Position numbers and translations under genes: made by a program. A DNA stretch of 64,000 nt. It comes from Variovorax sp. E3. Lineage in GTDB: Bacteria > Pseudomonadota > Gammaproteobacteria > Burkholderiales > Burkholderiaceae_C. Location: the NCBI RefSeq assembly GCF_016082275.1, contig NZ_MOWM01000001.1:1-64000 (forward strand), in the 5' to 3' direction. A model generated the notes under the pieces. It did no database searches. It saw only the letters and a list, made by a program, of their open reading frames with translations, and was not told where the DNA came from. This document shows positions 1 to 9,449 of this stretch, one piece after another (the first letter of the stretch is position 1; each line of letters opens with the position of its first letter).

Positions 1-869
1 GTTGGCCAGCACCGCCGTCAGCGGCTGGTTGAGTTCGTGCGCCAGGCCGGCCGACAGCTCGCCCAGCGCGTTGAGCCGCGCGACCTGCCCGAGCCGCAAC
101 AGCTCTTCGGCCCGCCGCCGCGCAATGCGCTGGCGCTGCGCGGCCCACAGGCCGGCCAGCAGCACCGCCATCGCGATGGCCCAGGCGCCGATGCCGCGCC
201 ACGGCAGCTCGTCCCAGCCGACCTGCCGCTCGGCCACGAGGTCGAAGGGCTGGCTCGGCGACGCCAGCGCTTGGTCAGGCCGAAATGCCAGCCGCCCGTG
301 GCGGGCCGGCCGGGTTGCAGCACCAACTGCTGGCCGTCGCGCTGCAGGCTCAGGCGCACCGGGCTGACCTGCGGGTTCATCGGCCAGTCGCGCCAGGGCA
401 CGGAGCCGGCCAGGTCGATGTCGAGCGCATAGCTGAACGGCGTGGCGCCGATCACCAGCACATAGCGGCCGCGCGCCAGGTCGATCGACGCAAGATCGGC
501 GCGCTGCTTGCCGCGCGAGCGCGCCTCGGCGGCGGCCAGCACGGCGGGCGTGACACCGGCCGGGCCCGCGTCGGGCCAGGGCTCGTCGCGCTCGCGCCGC
601 TGCACGCGCAGGATCGACGAATAGACCGACGGCAGGCGCTGCTCCGGGTGGTCGGCGCCGGTACTGGGCTCCAGCAGCGCGAGCGTGGCCAGCACGGCGT
701 CGTACTGCACCATCTGCTGGCTCATGAGGCGGTGCGCGATGCGCACGTCGGTCTCGAAGTCCTGGTGCATCTGCGCCAGCTCTGCACGCGCGATCCATAC
801 GGCGCCCACGGCGGTGAGCGCCAGCCATGCCAACCACCAACCACCTTGCGCGCGCAACCACTGTTTCAT
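1..869 (-). CDS. Sensor histidine kinase, 5' part only (frame break)
   Basis: N-terminal part of a membrane-bound histidine kinase; the catalytic ATPase domain lies beyond the window edge. The start ATG is at 867-869. A membrane segment follows at about residues 9-28 (WWLAWLALTAVGAVWIA), then a sensor region of about 170 residues presumably in the periplasm, a second hydrophobic segment, and an H-box whose core reads LAHELNQPL at positions near 20-40, with the phospho-accepting His. The reading frame breaks near 270: the sequence reads ...HFGLTK in one frame and continues ALASPSQPF in the next, and one added G in the AAG-CGC context joins them. The signal sensed cannot be inferred, and no response regulator is visible beside it. 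The kinase assignment is firm because of the H-box; the subfamily is not determined. Confidence 0.8.
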
Positions 870-931
870 GGCGCGGATTGTGCCCGCCGCTGCAGGCCCG
901 CTTCGGGTTCGCCGAGAATGCGGGCCCAGAC

Positions 932-2016
932 ATGGCTGAAGTACAGGACTCCCTTTTCCCCGATCTGCCGCGCCCGCCCGAGGCGCCAACGGCTGCGCCC
1001 GCACCCGACACGGAAGGCGCCGAACCGGCCGCCGCCAAGCGCAAGTCGCGCACCGGCACGGTCGAGCCCGCGCCCACCGACCCGGCGCTCGTCGAACTTG
1101 CCGCCACGCTGCCGCCCAACCTGCGGCTGGGCACTTCGTCGTGGAGCTACCCGGCTGGGCCGACCTGGTGTGGAACGGCGAGTACGCCGAGTCGGTGCTG
1201 TCGAAGAACGGCCTCTCGGCCCTCGCGCAGCACCCGCTGTTTCGCACCGTGAGCCTGGACCGCAACTTCTACCGCGCCCTCACCGCCAGCCAATACGCGC
1301 GCTACGCGGCCATGGTGCCCGACGACTTCCGCTTCGTGGTGAAGGCGCCCAGCCTCGTGACCGACGCCACCGTGCGCGACGAGAGCGGCCGCGGCATGCA
1401 GGCCAACCCGGTGTTTCTCAGCAACGAGATCGCAAGGCAGGAGTTCGTGCTGCCCGCGCTCGAAGGGCTGGGCCATCGCATCGGCGTGCTGGTGTTCCAG
1501 CTGAGCCCGATTCCCGGCCACATCCTGGCCGACCAGCCCGCGCTGCTCGCGCGCATCGCCGACATGCTGGGCGCGCTGCCCGACCTGAAAGAGACCGCGC
1601 CCGACGCCGTCGTCGCCGTCGAGGTGCGCGACCCGCAGCTGCTGAACCCCGCCTTCGCCGACATGCTGCGCAGCGTGGGCGCCACCTTCTGCATGGGCCT
1701 GCACGCCAAGATGCCGCCCATCGAAGACCAGTTGCCGATGCTGCGCGCGCTGTGGCCCGGGCCGCTGGTGTGCCGCTGGAACCTGCACCGACGCCACGGC
1801 CGCTTCGGCTATGAAGACGCGGAAAAGCTCTACGGCCCGTTCGACAAGATCGTCGATCCCGACCCCGAAACGCGCGCCGCGTTGGCCAAGGTGATTGCCG
1901 GCACCACGCGCGCGGGGCACAACGCCTTCGTCACCGTGAGCAACAACGCCGAAGGCTGCGCGCCGCTGACCATTGCGCAGCTGGCGCGCGACCTTGCCGG
2001 CCTTGCGCCGAACTAG
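932..2016 (+). CDS. DUF72 family protein (frame break near 1153)
   Basis: Member of the DUF72 (YecE-like) family, a TIM-barrel family of unknown function. The start ATG at 932 opens a poorly conserved, Pro/Ala-rich leader of about 60 residues before the conserved entry motif LRLGTSSWSYPGW. Later conserved pieces include FYRALTASQYARYA, FRFVVKAP and a final segment TFVTVSNNAEGCAP-like (read here as AFVTVSNNAEGCAP). The frame is broken at about 1153: TACCCGGCTGGG should carry one more G (Tyr-Pro-Gly-Trp). This is read as a sequencing deletion, not a pseudogene. The stop codon overlaps the stop of the convergent ridA-like gene. The family assignment is confident; no biochemical role can be given. 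Confidence 0.85.
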
Positions 2017-2516
2017 CCGATGTTCTGCTTGGCGGCCACGGTCATCTCGACTTCGACCGTCGCGTTCTTCGGCAACTGATACACGCCGACCGCCGTGCGC
2101 ACATGCACGCCGGCTTCGCCGAACACGCGGTGCAGCAGGTCGGACGCGGCATCGGCCACCTCGCTTTGCTGCGTGAAGTCGGCCGTGCACTGCACGAACA
2201 CGCCCACGCGCAGCACCTTCTCGATCGCGTCGAGCGAGCCCAGCGCGCGGCGCAGCAGCGTGAGGCTGCGCAGGGTGGAAATCTGCGCGCCCTCGCGTGC
2301 CTTGTCGAGCGACACCGCGTCGCCCACGCGGCCGGTGACGACCACCGTGGTGCCCACGCGCGGCACCTGGCCGCTGAGGTACACGGTGCGGCCGTCGCGC
2401 ACCAGCGGCACGTAGTGGCCGCCGGCAATGATCTCGCCGTCGAAGCTGTGGCCGAGTTCGGCGGCAATCTGGTCGGCGATCTGGTCCCGGGTCTTTCTGT
2501 CATGGCTGTTCCGCAA
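2013..2516 (-). CDS. RidA/YjgF family protein
   Basis: A 167-residue member of the Rid (YER057c/YjgF/UK114) superfamily. RidA proteins hydrolyse reactive enamines/imines made by PLP enzymes, while some Rid subfamilies act in catabolic pathways. Visible family features are VYLSGQVPR, the central TLRSLTLLRRALGSLDAIEKVLRVGVFV and the C-terminal AVGVYQLPKNATVEVEMTVAA, where the family usually has an Arg before the stretch ending in EVE; here the residue order is TAVGVYQLPKNATVEVE, so the canonical Arg of archetypal RidA is not obvious. It lies 73 bases downstream of the ferredoxin gene on the same strand and could be the last gene of the aromatic operon. It ends convergently with the DUF72 gene, stop codons overlapping. 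Confidence 0.85.
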   Translation of the reverse strand: MRNSHDRKTRDQIADQIAAELGHSFDGEIIAGGHYVPLVRDGRTVYLSGQVPRVGTTVVVTGRVGDAVSLDKAREGAQISTLRSLTLLRRALGSLDAIEKVLRVGVFVQCTADFTQQSEVADAASDLLHRVFGEAGVHVRTAVGVYQLPKNATVEVEMTVAAKQNIG

Positions 2517-2589
2517 AAATGAGCGTCATTGTCGCCAGCCCCTTCACGGCGGAACAGATACAGACGGCGCCGATCCGGGGCAGAACAGA

Positions 2590-2910
2590 TCAGCCCTCGA
2601 ACGCCAGGAACACGCGCCCGCCCTCGATCTTCACCGGGTAGCTGCGCAGGTCTTCGGTCAGCGGCGCGCACATGGCCTTGCCCGTGCGCACGTCGAAGCG
2701 GCCCTGGTGCAGCGGGCATTCGATCTCGTGGCCTTCCAGGAAGCCGTCGCACAGCCGCGCATGGCCGTGAGTGCAGATGTTGTCGGTGGCGTGGATGCCA
2801 TCGTCGGTGCCGTACAGCGCGATGTCGCGCCCCTGCACCTCGATGCCGACCACGTCGTCGGAGGGAACGTCGTCGACCGCCGCGGCGTCGACCCAGGTCA
2901 TCGTGCTCAT
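2590..2910 (-). CDS. nagAb: Rieske [2Fe-2S] ferredoxin of a ring-hydroxylating oxygenase
   Basis: A 106-residue Rieske-type ferredoxin that carries electrons from the reductase to the terminal oxygenase. The cluster ligands are seen as C46-x-H48 in [13 protein letters not shown] and C65-x2-H68 in [10 protein letters not shown], the standard spacing. The start ATG at 2908-2910 is preceded by a good AAGGAA ribosome site. It sits 23 bases downstream of the Bug receptor gene, in the same operon as the oxygenase and reductase. The gene symbol follows the salicylate 5-hydroxylase system (NagAaGHAb) that the whole operon resembles; the substrate is inferred from neighbours rather than from this protein. 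Confidence 0.85.
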   Translation of the reverse strand: MSTMTWVDAAAVDDVPSDDVVGIEVQGRDIALYGTDDGIHATDNICTHGHARLCDGFLEGHEIECPLHQGRFDVRTGKAMCAPLTEDLRSYPVKIEGGRVFLAFEG

Positions 2911-2933
2911 CGTGGATTCCTTGTTCGTGGTTT

Positions 2934-3920
2934 TCAGTTGTCGGGCTTGAGGCCGGTGCGCTCGATCACGGGCTTCCAGCGGCGCAGTTCCTCGCCCATG
3001 AACTTGCCCAGCGCCTCGGGCGTGCTGCCCACGGGGTCGAAGTACGCGGTCTGCAGGCGCTTGACCGTCTCGGGCTCCTTCAGTGCGGCGGCAATCTCGC
3101 GGCTCATGCGCTGCACGATCTCGGGCGGCGTGCCCTTGGGCGCCATGTAGGCGAACCACGGCACGGCCTGGATGTCGGGCAGGCCCGACTCGCGCAGCGT
3201 CGGCAGATCGGGCAGCAGCGCCGAGCGTTCGGCAGAGGTCACGGCCAGCGCCTTCAGGCGTCCGGCCTTGGCCTGCGGCATCACCGAGACCGGCGGCAGG
3301 CAGGCGTACTGCACGTCGCCCTGGATGATGGCCGTGACCGCCTGGCTCGACGACGCATACGGAATGTGCACCGCGAACGAGTTGGTCTTGAGCTTGACGA
3401 GCTCCACGCCCAGGTGCGAGATGGAGCCGTTGCCGGTCGAGGCGAAGTTGAACTTGCCCGGGTTGCGCTTCATGGCGTCGAGCCAGCCCTTGACCGAGTC
3501 GACGTTCATCGAATTCGACACCGCGCACACGTTGGGCGTGGTGGCCGCGAGCGACACGGGCACCAGGTCCTTGAACGGGTCGTACGGCAGGTTCTTGTAG
3601 AGGATGGTGTTGTAGACCAGCGGCGCGTTCACCGACAGCAGGAAGGTGTAGCCGTCGGGCTGCGCCTTGGAGACCTGGTCGGTGCCGGTGTTGCCGCCCG
3701 CGCCGGGCTTGTTGTCGACGATCAGCGGCTGGCCGATGCGCGCGGCGAGCTTGTCGTTGACGATGCGCGCAAGGATGTCGGGCGACGAGCCCGCAGCGAA
3801 CGGCACCACGATGCGAATGGGGCGCTGCGGCCATTCCTGCGCGTGCGCGGCCACGGCCATGGCGGTGGCAGCGAGAGCCATGGCAAGGCGAGCCGTCGTC
3901 ATCGTCTTCATCGGCGTCAT
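2934..3920 (-). CDS. Bug-family (TctC-like) periplasmic solute receptor
   Basis: A 328-residue Bug (Bordetella uptake gene) receptor, a family greatly expanded in Burkholderiales. It has a signal peptide ending in AAHA|QEWP, then the family hallmarks [37 protein letters not shown] and [10 protein letters not shown]. Such receptors normally bind small carboxylates and feed tripartite TctAB permeases, but no TctA or TctB gene is in this window, so it is an orphan. Its ATG (3918-3920) overlaps the stop of the upstream PchB-like gene (ATGA), showing translational coupling inside the aromatic operon; binding of an aromatic carboxylate such as salicylate is a reasonable inference but unproved. Confidence 0.88.
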   Translation of the reverse strand: MTPMKTMTTARLAMALAATAMAVAAHAQEWPQRPIRIVVPFAAGSSPDILARIVNDKLAARIGQPLIVDNKPGAGGNTGTDQVSKAQPDGYTFLLSVNAPLVYNTILYKNLPYDPFKDLVPVSLAATTPNVCAVSNSMNVDSVKGWLDAMKRNPGKFNFASTGNGSISHLGVELVKLKTNSFAVHIPYASSSQAVTAIIQGDVQYACLPPVSVMPQAKAGRLKALAVTSAERSALLPDLPTLRESGLPDIQAVPWFAYMAPKGTPPEIVQRMSREIAAALKEPETVKRLQTAYFDPVGSTPEALGKFMGEELRRWKPVIERTGLKPDN

Positions 3921-4297
3921 GGCTTCGCCTCCACGGCGACCATGCCCACGTGGTCCTGCTGCTCGCGCGCGATGAAGCCCGCGATGAGCGCGCGGTAGGC
4001 GGCCTCGACCACCTCGGGGTAGGCCCCCTCCTTCTCGGCCAGCGCCTTCACCTTGTCGATCACTTCCTGCTGGCGCTGCGGCGCCGACACCTGGAAGGCG
4101 TCGCGCTTGAAGCGCGCGGCGTCCTTCACGTAGCGGCCGCGCTCGGCCAGCAGCGCGACGATCTGGCGGTCGAGCCTGTCGATGTTCTCGCGCACCCCGG
4201 CCAGGTTGTCGCACAGCGGCACGTAGGCGGGGTCGGTGAAGCGGCGCAGCGGCGCGCCGTGTGTCTCTGGTTCTTTTTCCTGCATGGCTCTGCTCAA
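3917..4297 (-). CDS. Chorismate mutase type II / PchB-like protein
   Basis: A 126-residue all-helical AroQ-fold protein. From about residue 33 it aligns by eye with PchB, the isochorismate pyruvate lyase of Pseudomonas aeruginosa: [19 protein letters not shown] against LADIREAIDRIDLDIVQAL, then [13 protein letters not shown] against RRMDYVKAASRFK. The equivalents of the PchB active-site residues R14, R31 and K42 are present. At the end, PchB Q90 falls opposite Glu or Gln of the IAREQQ stretch, so the fourth contact is uncertain. The gene is embedded in the oxygenase operon, 3 bases after the beta subunit and overlapping the Bug receptor gene. It may form, bind or sense salicylate-related compounds; mutase activity is also possible. 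An N-terminal extension of about 30 residues is unexplained. Confidence 0.75.
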   Translation of the reverse strand: MSRAMQEKEPETHGAPLRRFTDPAYVPLCDNLAGVRENIDRLDRQIVALLAERGRYVKDAARFKRDAFQVSAPQRQQEVIDKVKALAEKEGAYPEVVEAAYRALIAGFIAREQQDHVGMVAVEAKP

Positions 4298-4300
4298 GTT

Positions 4301-4783
4301 TCAGATGGGGTAAATGATGGAATTCGGAATCATCTCGCTGTCGAACACGCACAGGCGCGTAGCGAACTTCAGGCCCTCGGGCGTGGGCACCACGGTGTCG
4401 ATGTAGCGCCCGACGTTGAACACCGTCGAAGGCCCGTCGAGCTTGGTGCGGAACACGGCGTAGTTGGCCTCGCTGTGGATGGTGCCGTCGCCCTCGACCT
4501 TGTGCACCAGCGGCAGGCCGACCACATGGCGCTGGTAGTAAGGGTCGTGGAACAGCGTCTCCTTGATGCCATAGACCCGGTCTTCCAGCATGCCCCGGCT
4601 CTCGAAGGAGAGCGTGGCCAGCGGCAGGTTGCGCTCGTGGTTTTCACGCGGCTGCAGGCGGTAGCTGCACTGCTCGACGAAGAACGCGGGCCACAGCTCC
4701 CACTGGCCCGAATCGACCGCGTGGGCATAGGCCGCGTACAGGCGCGACAGATCGAGGTAGGCGTTGGCGTCGAGGGTCTTCAT
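4301..4783 (-). CDS. nagH: Ring-hydroxylating oxygenase, small (beta) subunit
   Basis: A 160-residue beta subunit of an aromatic ring-hydroxylating oxygenase, with the SnoaL/NTF2-like fold expected for this family and length typical for it. Recognisable parts are [24 protein letters not shown] near the N-terminus and [24 protein letters not shown] in the middle. The subunit is structural and packs against the alpha subunit. Its ATG (4781-4783) overlaps the stop of the alpha gene (ATGA), the usual coupling for the pair. The symbol follows salicylate 5-hydroxylase, to which the alpha subunit appears closest; anthranilate 1,2-dioxygenase (AndAd) is the main alternative. Confidence 0.85.
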   Translation of the reverse strand: MKTLDANAYLDLSRLYAAYAHAVDSGQWELWPAFFVEQCSYRLQPRENHERNLPLATLSFESRGMLEDRVYGIKETLFHDPYYQRHVVGLPLVHKVEGDGTIHSEANYAVFRTKLDGPSTVFNVGRYIDTVVPTPEGLKFATRLCVFDSEMIPNSIIYPI

Positions 4784-6035
4784 GCTTCCATCACCTCGCG
4801 CCAGTAGCGGTACATGCCGCGAATGAGTGTCTCGGTCACCATGTGGTCGGTGTTCTCCACCTCGCGCCCGCCGAGCTCGGCCAGCGTGCGGTGATAGGGC
4901 TTCTGCTCGAAGCCCTGCTGCGAGAACTCGATGACCTCGCCGTCGTCGGCCGAGACAAAGCCCGCCGGGCCGAACAGGTTGGCCTGGCGCAGGCGGCGCT
5001 GGGTCATTTCCTCAGTGTCGTCCTCGAAGCCGAAGTGCGTCCACACGAAATCGAAGGCATCGTGGCCCACCGGCTGGATGTGCCGGGTCGACACGCTGTT
5101 GACCTGCTGCTGCAGGATGAGGCTGGGAAACAGCGTCATCAGCACGGCCGTCGGGCCCTTCCACCAGTCTTCCTGCACGATGTCCAGAAAGCGCGGGTCC
5201 TTCAGCTGCATGCTCTCCTTGAAGCTCGACACCTGCGTGACCTGGGCGGCCTTGCCGGCGCTGCCGCGCGTGGAAATCATCGCGGCGTGGCGGCCGTGCG
5301 CGTCCATCTTCAGTTCCGACTTGTTGTCGCGCGCCAGAGCCCGAAGGTCACGAACCAGGTGTGCAGCAGGCCCGGGTGGTACGGGTCCTTGATGTTCTCC
5401 TGCATGAGCTTCCAGTTGCCCGGAATGCGCTGGCGGTTGTAGCCCAGGATCTTGAGCTTGCGGCCGTCGAACAGGCGGTCGAAGTAATGCAGGATGTCGG
5501 GTCCGAGAAAGTCTTCGAGCGACTCGACCTCATGGTCGAAGCTTGCGAACACCACGCCGCCGCGCGACGCCACCTTGAGCTTGTTGAGACCGTGCTCCTC
5601 GGTCTTGAAGTCGGCGGGCATGCCGCCGTTGACCTTGCCGTCCTGCTTCACGCCGCGCCGGAACGGCACGCCCTGCAGGTCGCCCTTGAGCGTGTAGTTC
5701 CACTGGTGGTAGGGGCAGACGAACTCTTTCTTGTTGCCGTGGCGCTCGCGGCAGAACTGCATGCCGCGGTGCGCGCAGACGTTCTCGAACACATGAATTT
5801 GGCCCGCCTCGTCGCGCGACATGATGACCGAGCGCTCGCCGATGGCGGTGCGCTTGAAGTCGCCCGGGTTCGGAATCTCGGCTTCCAGGCCGACATAGCA
5901 CCAGTGCTTCTCGTAGAAGAAGCGCTGCAGCTCTTTCTTGTGCAGCGCCTCGTCGGTGTAGGCCATGAAGGGAATGCGGCTGGTCTTCTCGCTCTCCCAT
6001 CGCAGTTCGATGGGGAACACGGCTTGCGTGGTCAT
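4780..6035 (-). CDS. nagG: Ring-hydroxylating oxygenase, large (alpha) subunit, salicylate 5-hydroxylase-like (frame break)
   Basis: Catalytic subunit of about 418 residues. The Rieske cluster ligands are C87-x-H89 (VCAHRG) and C107-x2-H110 (CPYHQW). The mononuclear iron site shows the E-N-x2-D-x2-H-x4-H pattern at residues 213-225 ([13 protein letters not shown]), with His220 and His225 as ligands. The sequence strongly resembles NagG and AndAc as I recall them ([37 protein letters not shown]). The frame breaks near 5328 after FGLWRA; the C-terminal half continues DNKSELKMD in the next frame, and one added base joins them. First choice is salicylate 5-hydroxylase giving gentisate, because a NahR/NagR-like regulator is divergent; anthranilate dioxygenase remains possible. 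Confidence 0.85.
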
Positions 6036-6061
6036 CGGGGGTCTCCTTTTTTTGTGTTCGC

Positions 6062-7051
6062 TCAGGTGCCTTGCAGGTAGAAGGCGTCGGCGTGCGTCTG
6101 CTCGGGCGCAAGGCCCCGGCCGCGCACCAGCTGCGTCACGGCCTCGACCATCGGCGGCGAACCGCACAGGTAGGCGCGCCAGCCGTCGAGGTTGCCGGGC
6201 CAGTCGGCACGGATCGCGTCGGTGATGAGGCCCACGCGCTGGTCGGCATGCGCCGCGCCGGTGACGACGACCACATGCACGTTCAGGCCCGGGTGCCGCG
6301 CCTGCAGCTCGCGCAGTTCCGGCAGGCCGTACACGTCGGCCTCGGAACGCACGCCCAGGTACAAGTGGATCGGCTGCGTGAGCCCCGCCGCGATCGCGCC
6401 GCGCACGATCGACAGGATGGGCGCGAGCCCCGTGCCGCCCGCCGCGCAGAGCATCGGCCCGCGGTGCTTCGTGCGCAGGTAGGCGGTGCCCAGCGGCCCG
6501 CTCACGCGCACCGGGTCGCCCACGCGCAATTGCTCGAAGATGTGCGCCGTGACGCGCCCGCCGGGCACGCGGCGCACATGGAACTCCAGCTCCGCGTCGC
6601 GGTTCAGCCCGGCCATCGAATACGGCCGCGCGAGGTCGGGCGCGAACTGCAGCTGCGCGTACTGGCCCGGAGAAAACTCCAACGGCTTGTTGGGCTTCAG
6701 GCGCAGGCGGCGGATGTCGTGGGTGAGCACGTCGATGCCGGTCACGGTCGCCTTCAGGATGCGCGCCGGGTGCACCACCACTTCGTCGGGTTCAGGGATC
6801 TCGATGGCGCAGCTTTCGGTCAGCGTGCTCTGGCAGGCCAGCACGTAGCGCTCGCCCTGCCCGTCGGGGCGGATCGCGTCCTGCCCGGCATCGAGCACCT
6901 GGCCCGACACCACCTTGCAGCGGCAGGTGCCGCAGCGCCCCGACATGCAGCTGTACGACACCGGCACATGGTGCTCGCGCAGCACTTCGAGCAGGTTCGC
7001 GCCGGGGCGGACCTCGAGGGTGCGGGCAAGGGGGTGAATGTGCAGGTCCAT
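6062..7051 (-). CDS. nagAa: Oxygenase reductase component, [2Fe-2S]/FAD/NAD(P)H
   Basis: A 329-residue electron-transfer reductase that passes electrons from NAD(P)H to the Rieske ferredoxin. The plant-type [2Fe-2S] domain comes first with ligands C35, C40, C43 (CMSGRCGTC) and C73. It is followed by a flavin domain with RPYSMAG and an NAD-binding domain with [10 protein letters not shown] and YLCGSPPM. The start ATG at 7049-7051 was chosen because the ferredoxin fold begins directly after it; an open frame continues upstream but is antisense to the regulator gene. It is the first gene of the operon and is read from the divergent promoter region shared with the LysR gene. Confidence 0.88.
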   Translation of the reverse strand: MDLHIHPLARTLEVRPGANLLEVLREHHVPVSYSCMSGRCGTCRCKVVSGQVLDAGQDAIRPDGQGERYVLACQSTLTESCAIEIPEPDEVVVHPARILKATVTGIDVLTHDIRRLRLKPNKPLEFSPGQYAQLQFAPDLARPYSMAGLNRDAELEFHVRRVPGGRVTAHIFEQLRVGDPVRVSGPLGTAYLRTKHRGPMLCAAGGTGLAPILSIVRGAIAAGLTQPIHLYLGVRSEADVYGLPELRELQARHPGLNVHVVVVTGAAHADQRVGLITDAIRADWPGNLDGWRAYLCGSPPMVEAVTQLVRGRGLAPEQTHADAFYLQGT

Positions 7052-7141
7052 CGTGGGTTTTTTCTCTCGCGCCGGCGTGGGTGCCGGCTTGTCTCTGGCG
7101 GCGATGATGCGCGGCCTCGCCCGATTGACCAATAGAATCCG

Positions 7142-7159
7142 GTGAATCCTCTTCATCAC
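7142..7159. promoter_or_regulatory. Candidate LysR-type operator between nagAa and nagR
   Basis: The 129-base gap between the two divergent genes contains GTGA-N10-TCAC (GTGAATCCTCTTCATCAC), an interrupted inverted repeat lying about 20-40 bases before the regulator start. LysR-type regulators bind such repeats in divergent promoter regions and often repress themselves while activating the opposite operon. The match is by eye; NahR-family sites usually carry ATTCA-type half-sites, and an ATTCACC half-site is also readable here on the minus strand. Confidence 0.4.
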
Positions 7160-7180
7160 TGCGCTGAATAAAGGTCCGCC

Positions 7181-8098
7181 GTGCAACTCAAGGACATCGA
7201 CCTCAACCTGCTGCTGGTGTTCGACCGCATGCTGGCCGAGAAGCGCGTGTCGGCCGTGGCCCAGTCGCTGGGCCTGTCGCAGCCGGCCATCAGCAACGCG
7301 CTGGCGCGGCTGCGCAAGCTGCTGGGCGACGAGCTGTTCCTGCGCACCGCGCGCGGCATGGAGCCCACGCCCTTCGCATTGCAGTTGGCCGAACCGGTGG
7401 CCTACGCCATGGGCGCGCTGCATACGGCGCTCAACCAGCAGGTGGTGTTCGACCCCGCCACCAGCACGCGCAGCTTCACGCTGGCCATGACCGACATCGG
7501 CGAGATCTACTTCACGCCCAAGCTCATGGAAGCGTTGTCGGCCGCCGCGCCCGGCGTGACCGTGAGCACCCTGCGCAACAACACCGCCACCAACCTGCGC
7601 GACGAGCTGGAGGCCGGCCATGTCGACATTGCCATCGGCCTGCTGCCGCAGCTCAAGGCCGGAGTGTTCCAGCGCCGGCTGTTCTTGCAGCGCTATGTGT
7701 GCCTGTTCTCGGCCGTGCATCCGCTGGCGCGCAAGCGCAGTGTGTCGCTGAAGGACTTCAGCGCGGCCGACCACGTGCAGGTGCAGGCCGCGGGCACCGG
7801 CCACGGCAAGGCCGACGACGTGATGGCGGCGCAGGGCATCCAGCGGCGCATCCGGCTGCGGGTGCCGCACTTCGTGGCGATCGGCCACATCCTGCAGTCC
7901 AGCGGCATGATCGCGACGGTGCCCGAGCGGCTCGCGCAGAGCATCGCCGCGCCCTTCGGGCTGGTGTGGCGCCCGCACCCGGTGGCGCTGCCGCAGATTG
8001 CCATCAACCTGTTCTGGCACGCGAAGGCGCACCGCGATCCGGGCAACCAGTGGATGCGCGGATTGCTGTTCGACAACTTCGCGGATGCGGCGGTCTAG
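7181..8098 (+). CDS. nagR: LysR-family regulator, NahR/NagR-like
   Basis: A 305-residue LysR-type transcription factor. The N-terminal winged helix-turn-helix reads [21 protein letters not shown] then [19 protein letters not shown]. The rest matches the NahR/NagR/NtdR group, which responds to salicylate: [58 protein letters not shown] and [20 protein letters not shown]. It starts with GTG at 7181, with AAGG about 8 bases before. It is divergent from the oxygenase operon. The close likeness to NahR is the main argument that the operon handles salicylate or a close analogue. Confidence 0.88.
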   Translation: MQLKDIDLNLLLVFDRMLAEKRVSAVAQSLGLSQPAISNALARLRKLLGDELFLRTARGMEPTPFALQLAEPVAYAMGALHTALNQQVVFDPATSTRSFTLAMTDIGEIYFTPKLMEALSAAAPGVTVSTLRNNTATNLRDELEAGHVDIAIGLLPQLKAGVFQRRLFLQRYVCLFSAVHPLARKRSVSLKDFSAADHVQVQAAGTGHGKADDVMAAQGIQRRIRLRVPHFVAIGHILQSSGMIATVPERLAQSIAAPFGLVWRPHPVALPQIAINLFWHAKAHRDPGNQWMRGLLFDNFADAAV

Positions 8099-8112
8099 GA
8101 GCCCGCGCCCGG

Positions 8113-8652
8113 CTAACGGGCGTTCAAGGGCTCGATGCGATCGGGCATGCCGTGCCGCGCGAGCTGGTCGACATTGCGCAGCAACGTCGGCACGCGGTAC
8201 GGGCCGTGCATGCGCAGCACCTCGGCGGCGGCCATCGACGGGTCGATGCCCACGGCCGTGACGAACAGCGGCGCTTCGCTCTGGCCGCGCCGCACTTCGA
8301 TGGCATCGGTCGCGCTGTGATAGCGCGTCTTGGCCACGCCGACCACGGGCACCTTGCGCTTGAGCGCGTCGTGCAGATGCGCGCCAAGACCCGCATGGCC
8401 GGGCGCCAGCGTCACGTAGCCGTCGACCACGATCAGGTCGGCCCGCGGGCCTTCGCGCAGCACGCCCAGCAGGCAAGGCAGCTCGCGCCTGTAGAACGCG
8501 CCGGGCTCGTAGGGCGCCACCCCGCTGAAGCCGGCCACGGCCTGCGCCTCTTCGCGCTCCGCGGTCCAGCCACGGAACCAGACGCCGGCCGCCACGGCGA
8601 TGCCTTCGGCGCGGTAGTCGACGTCGAGGCAGACCACGAGCGGCGCGTCCAT
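8113..8652 (-). CDS. nfi: Endonuclease V family protein
   Basis: A 179-residue endonuclease V-like protein; this enzyme cuts near deoxyinosine in DNA, and in some organisms acts on inosine RNA. Family signatures are LDVDYRAEG (first metal-binding Asp), [24 protein letters not shown] (second Asp), [11 protein letters not shown] and [11 protein letters not shown]. It is slightly shorter than the Escherichia coli enzyme. It follows the thpR-like gene with a 1-base gap, so the two are surely co-transcribed. It ends convergently with nagR, leaving 14 bases between stops. Confidence 0.82.
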   Translation of the reverse strand: MDAPLVVCLDVDYRAEGIAVAAGVWFRGWTAEREEAQAVAGFSGVAPYEPGAFYRRELPCLLGVLREGPRADLIVVDGYVTLAPGHAGLGAHLHDALKRKVPVVGVAKTRYHSATDAIEVRRGQSEAPLFVTAVGIDPSMAAAEVLRMHGPYRVPTLLRNVDQLARHGMPDRIEPLNAR

Positions 8653-8653
8653 G

Positions 8654-9289
8654 TCAGGCCGCCATCGCCTCGGAGGCCGGCACGGGCCACTGGCCGAGCA
8701 CTTCGTGCACGCCCTCGCCCACGTGGCTGTCGATCAGCGCGAGCGAGCCCGCGCGCCAGCGCACCGGCTCTTCGATGGCGTGCTTTTCGAGCTTGCGCCT
8801 TGCGTACACCAGCGTCATGTGCGGCGTGAAAGTGCGCTTGGGCTTGAAGCCCGCGTCGGCGAGCGCTTCGCCCAGGCGTTGCCTGAAGGCCATGAGCGCA
8901 CCGGCGCCCGCCTCGTCGCCGTACAGCACGAGCGCGTTGTTCTTCGCATAGCTCACGGCCTCGTCGAACACGACGTCGAAGGCCGGCGGCGGCAGCGTGG
9001 CCGCGGCGGCCAGGGCCTGCTCGACCTTGTCGCGCGGCACCACCGCGTAGTCGCCCAGGTCGAACAGCGTGACATGCAGGCGGTGCGCCTGGACCACCGT
9101 GCCCTTCAATGCGTGCTGGAAATTCATGCGCTCGGCGAGCGCGGCGATGGATGCGGCGTCTTGCGCGCCGGGAAGCAATGCGAAGAAGAGCGAATGCGGC
9201 ATCGGCTCGGCGCGGCGCGCCTTGCTGCGGGGGCGCGGCAGGGGCCGCGGCGGGGGATCGATACCGGGAAGAAGAAGCTGTTGAGACAT
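8654..9289 (-). CDS. thpR: RNA 2',3'-cyclic phosphodiesterase (ThpR/LigT) family
   Basis: A 2H phosphoesterase of about 211 residues. Both catalytic H-x-T motifs are present: RLHVTLFDLG near the middle and FTPHMTLVYARR in the second half. In bacteria these enzymes hydrolyse RNA 2',3'-cyclic phosphate ends and show 2'-5' ligase activity in vitro. The start used is MSQQLLLPG at 9289; an in-frame ATG 18 bases upstream (9307) has a better-placed GAAGG ribosome site and would add six residues. It lies directly upstream of the endonuclease V gene. The basic, Pro/Arg-rich stretch at about residues 12-26 is not part of the fold. Confidence 0.82.
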   Translation of the reverse strand: MSQQLLLPGIDPPPRPLPRPRSKARRAEPMPHSLFFALLPGAQDAASIAALAERMNFQHALKGTVVQAHRLHVTLFDLGDYAVVPRDKVEQALAAAATLPPPAFDVVFDEAVSYAKNNALVLYGDEAGAGALMAFRQRLGEALADAGFKPKRTFTPHMTLVYARRKLEKHAIEEPVRWRAGSLALIDSHVGEGVHEVLGQWPVPASEAMAA

Positions 9290-9449
9290 CCCTCGATCAT
9301 CGCCCATCGACCGGGCACCTTCATGTGCTCTTCAGCAAGCCCCAAGCTCTTCTTCAGACTGGAATTCGAGAATCGTTTCACGCTGACGGCACCACACAAA
9401 CGGGCCGCCGGCACCACCGATCCCATCGACTCCAACCAGGAATTTCATC

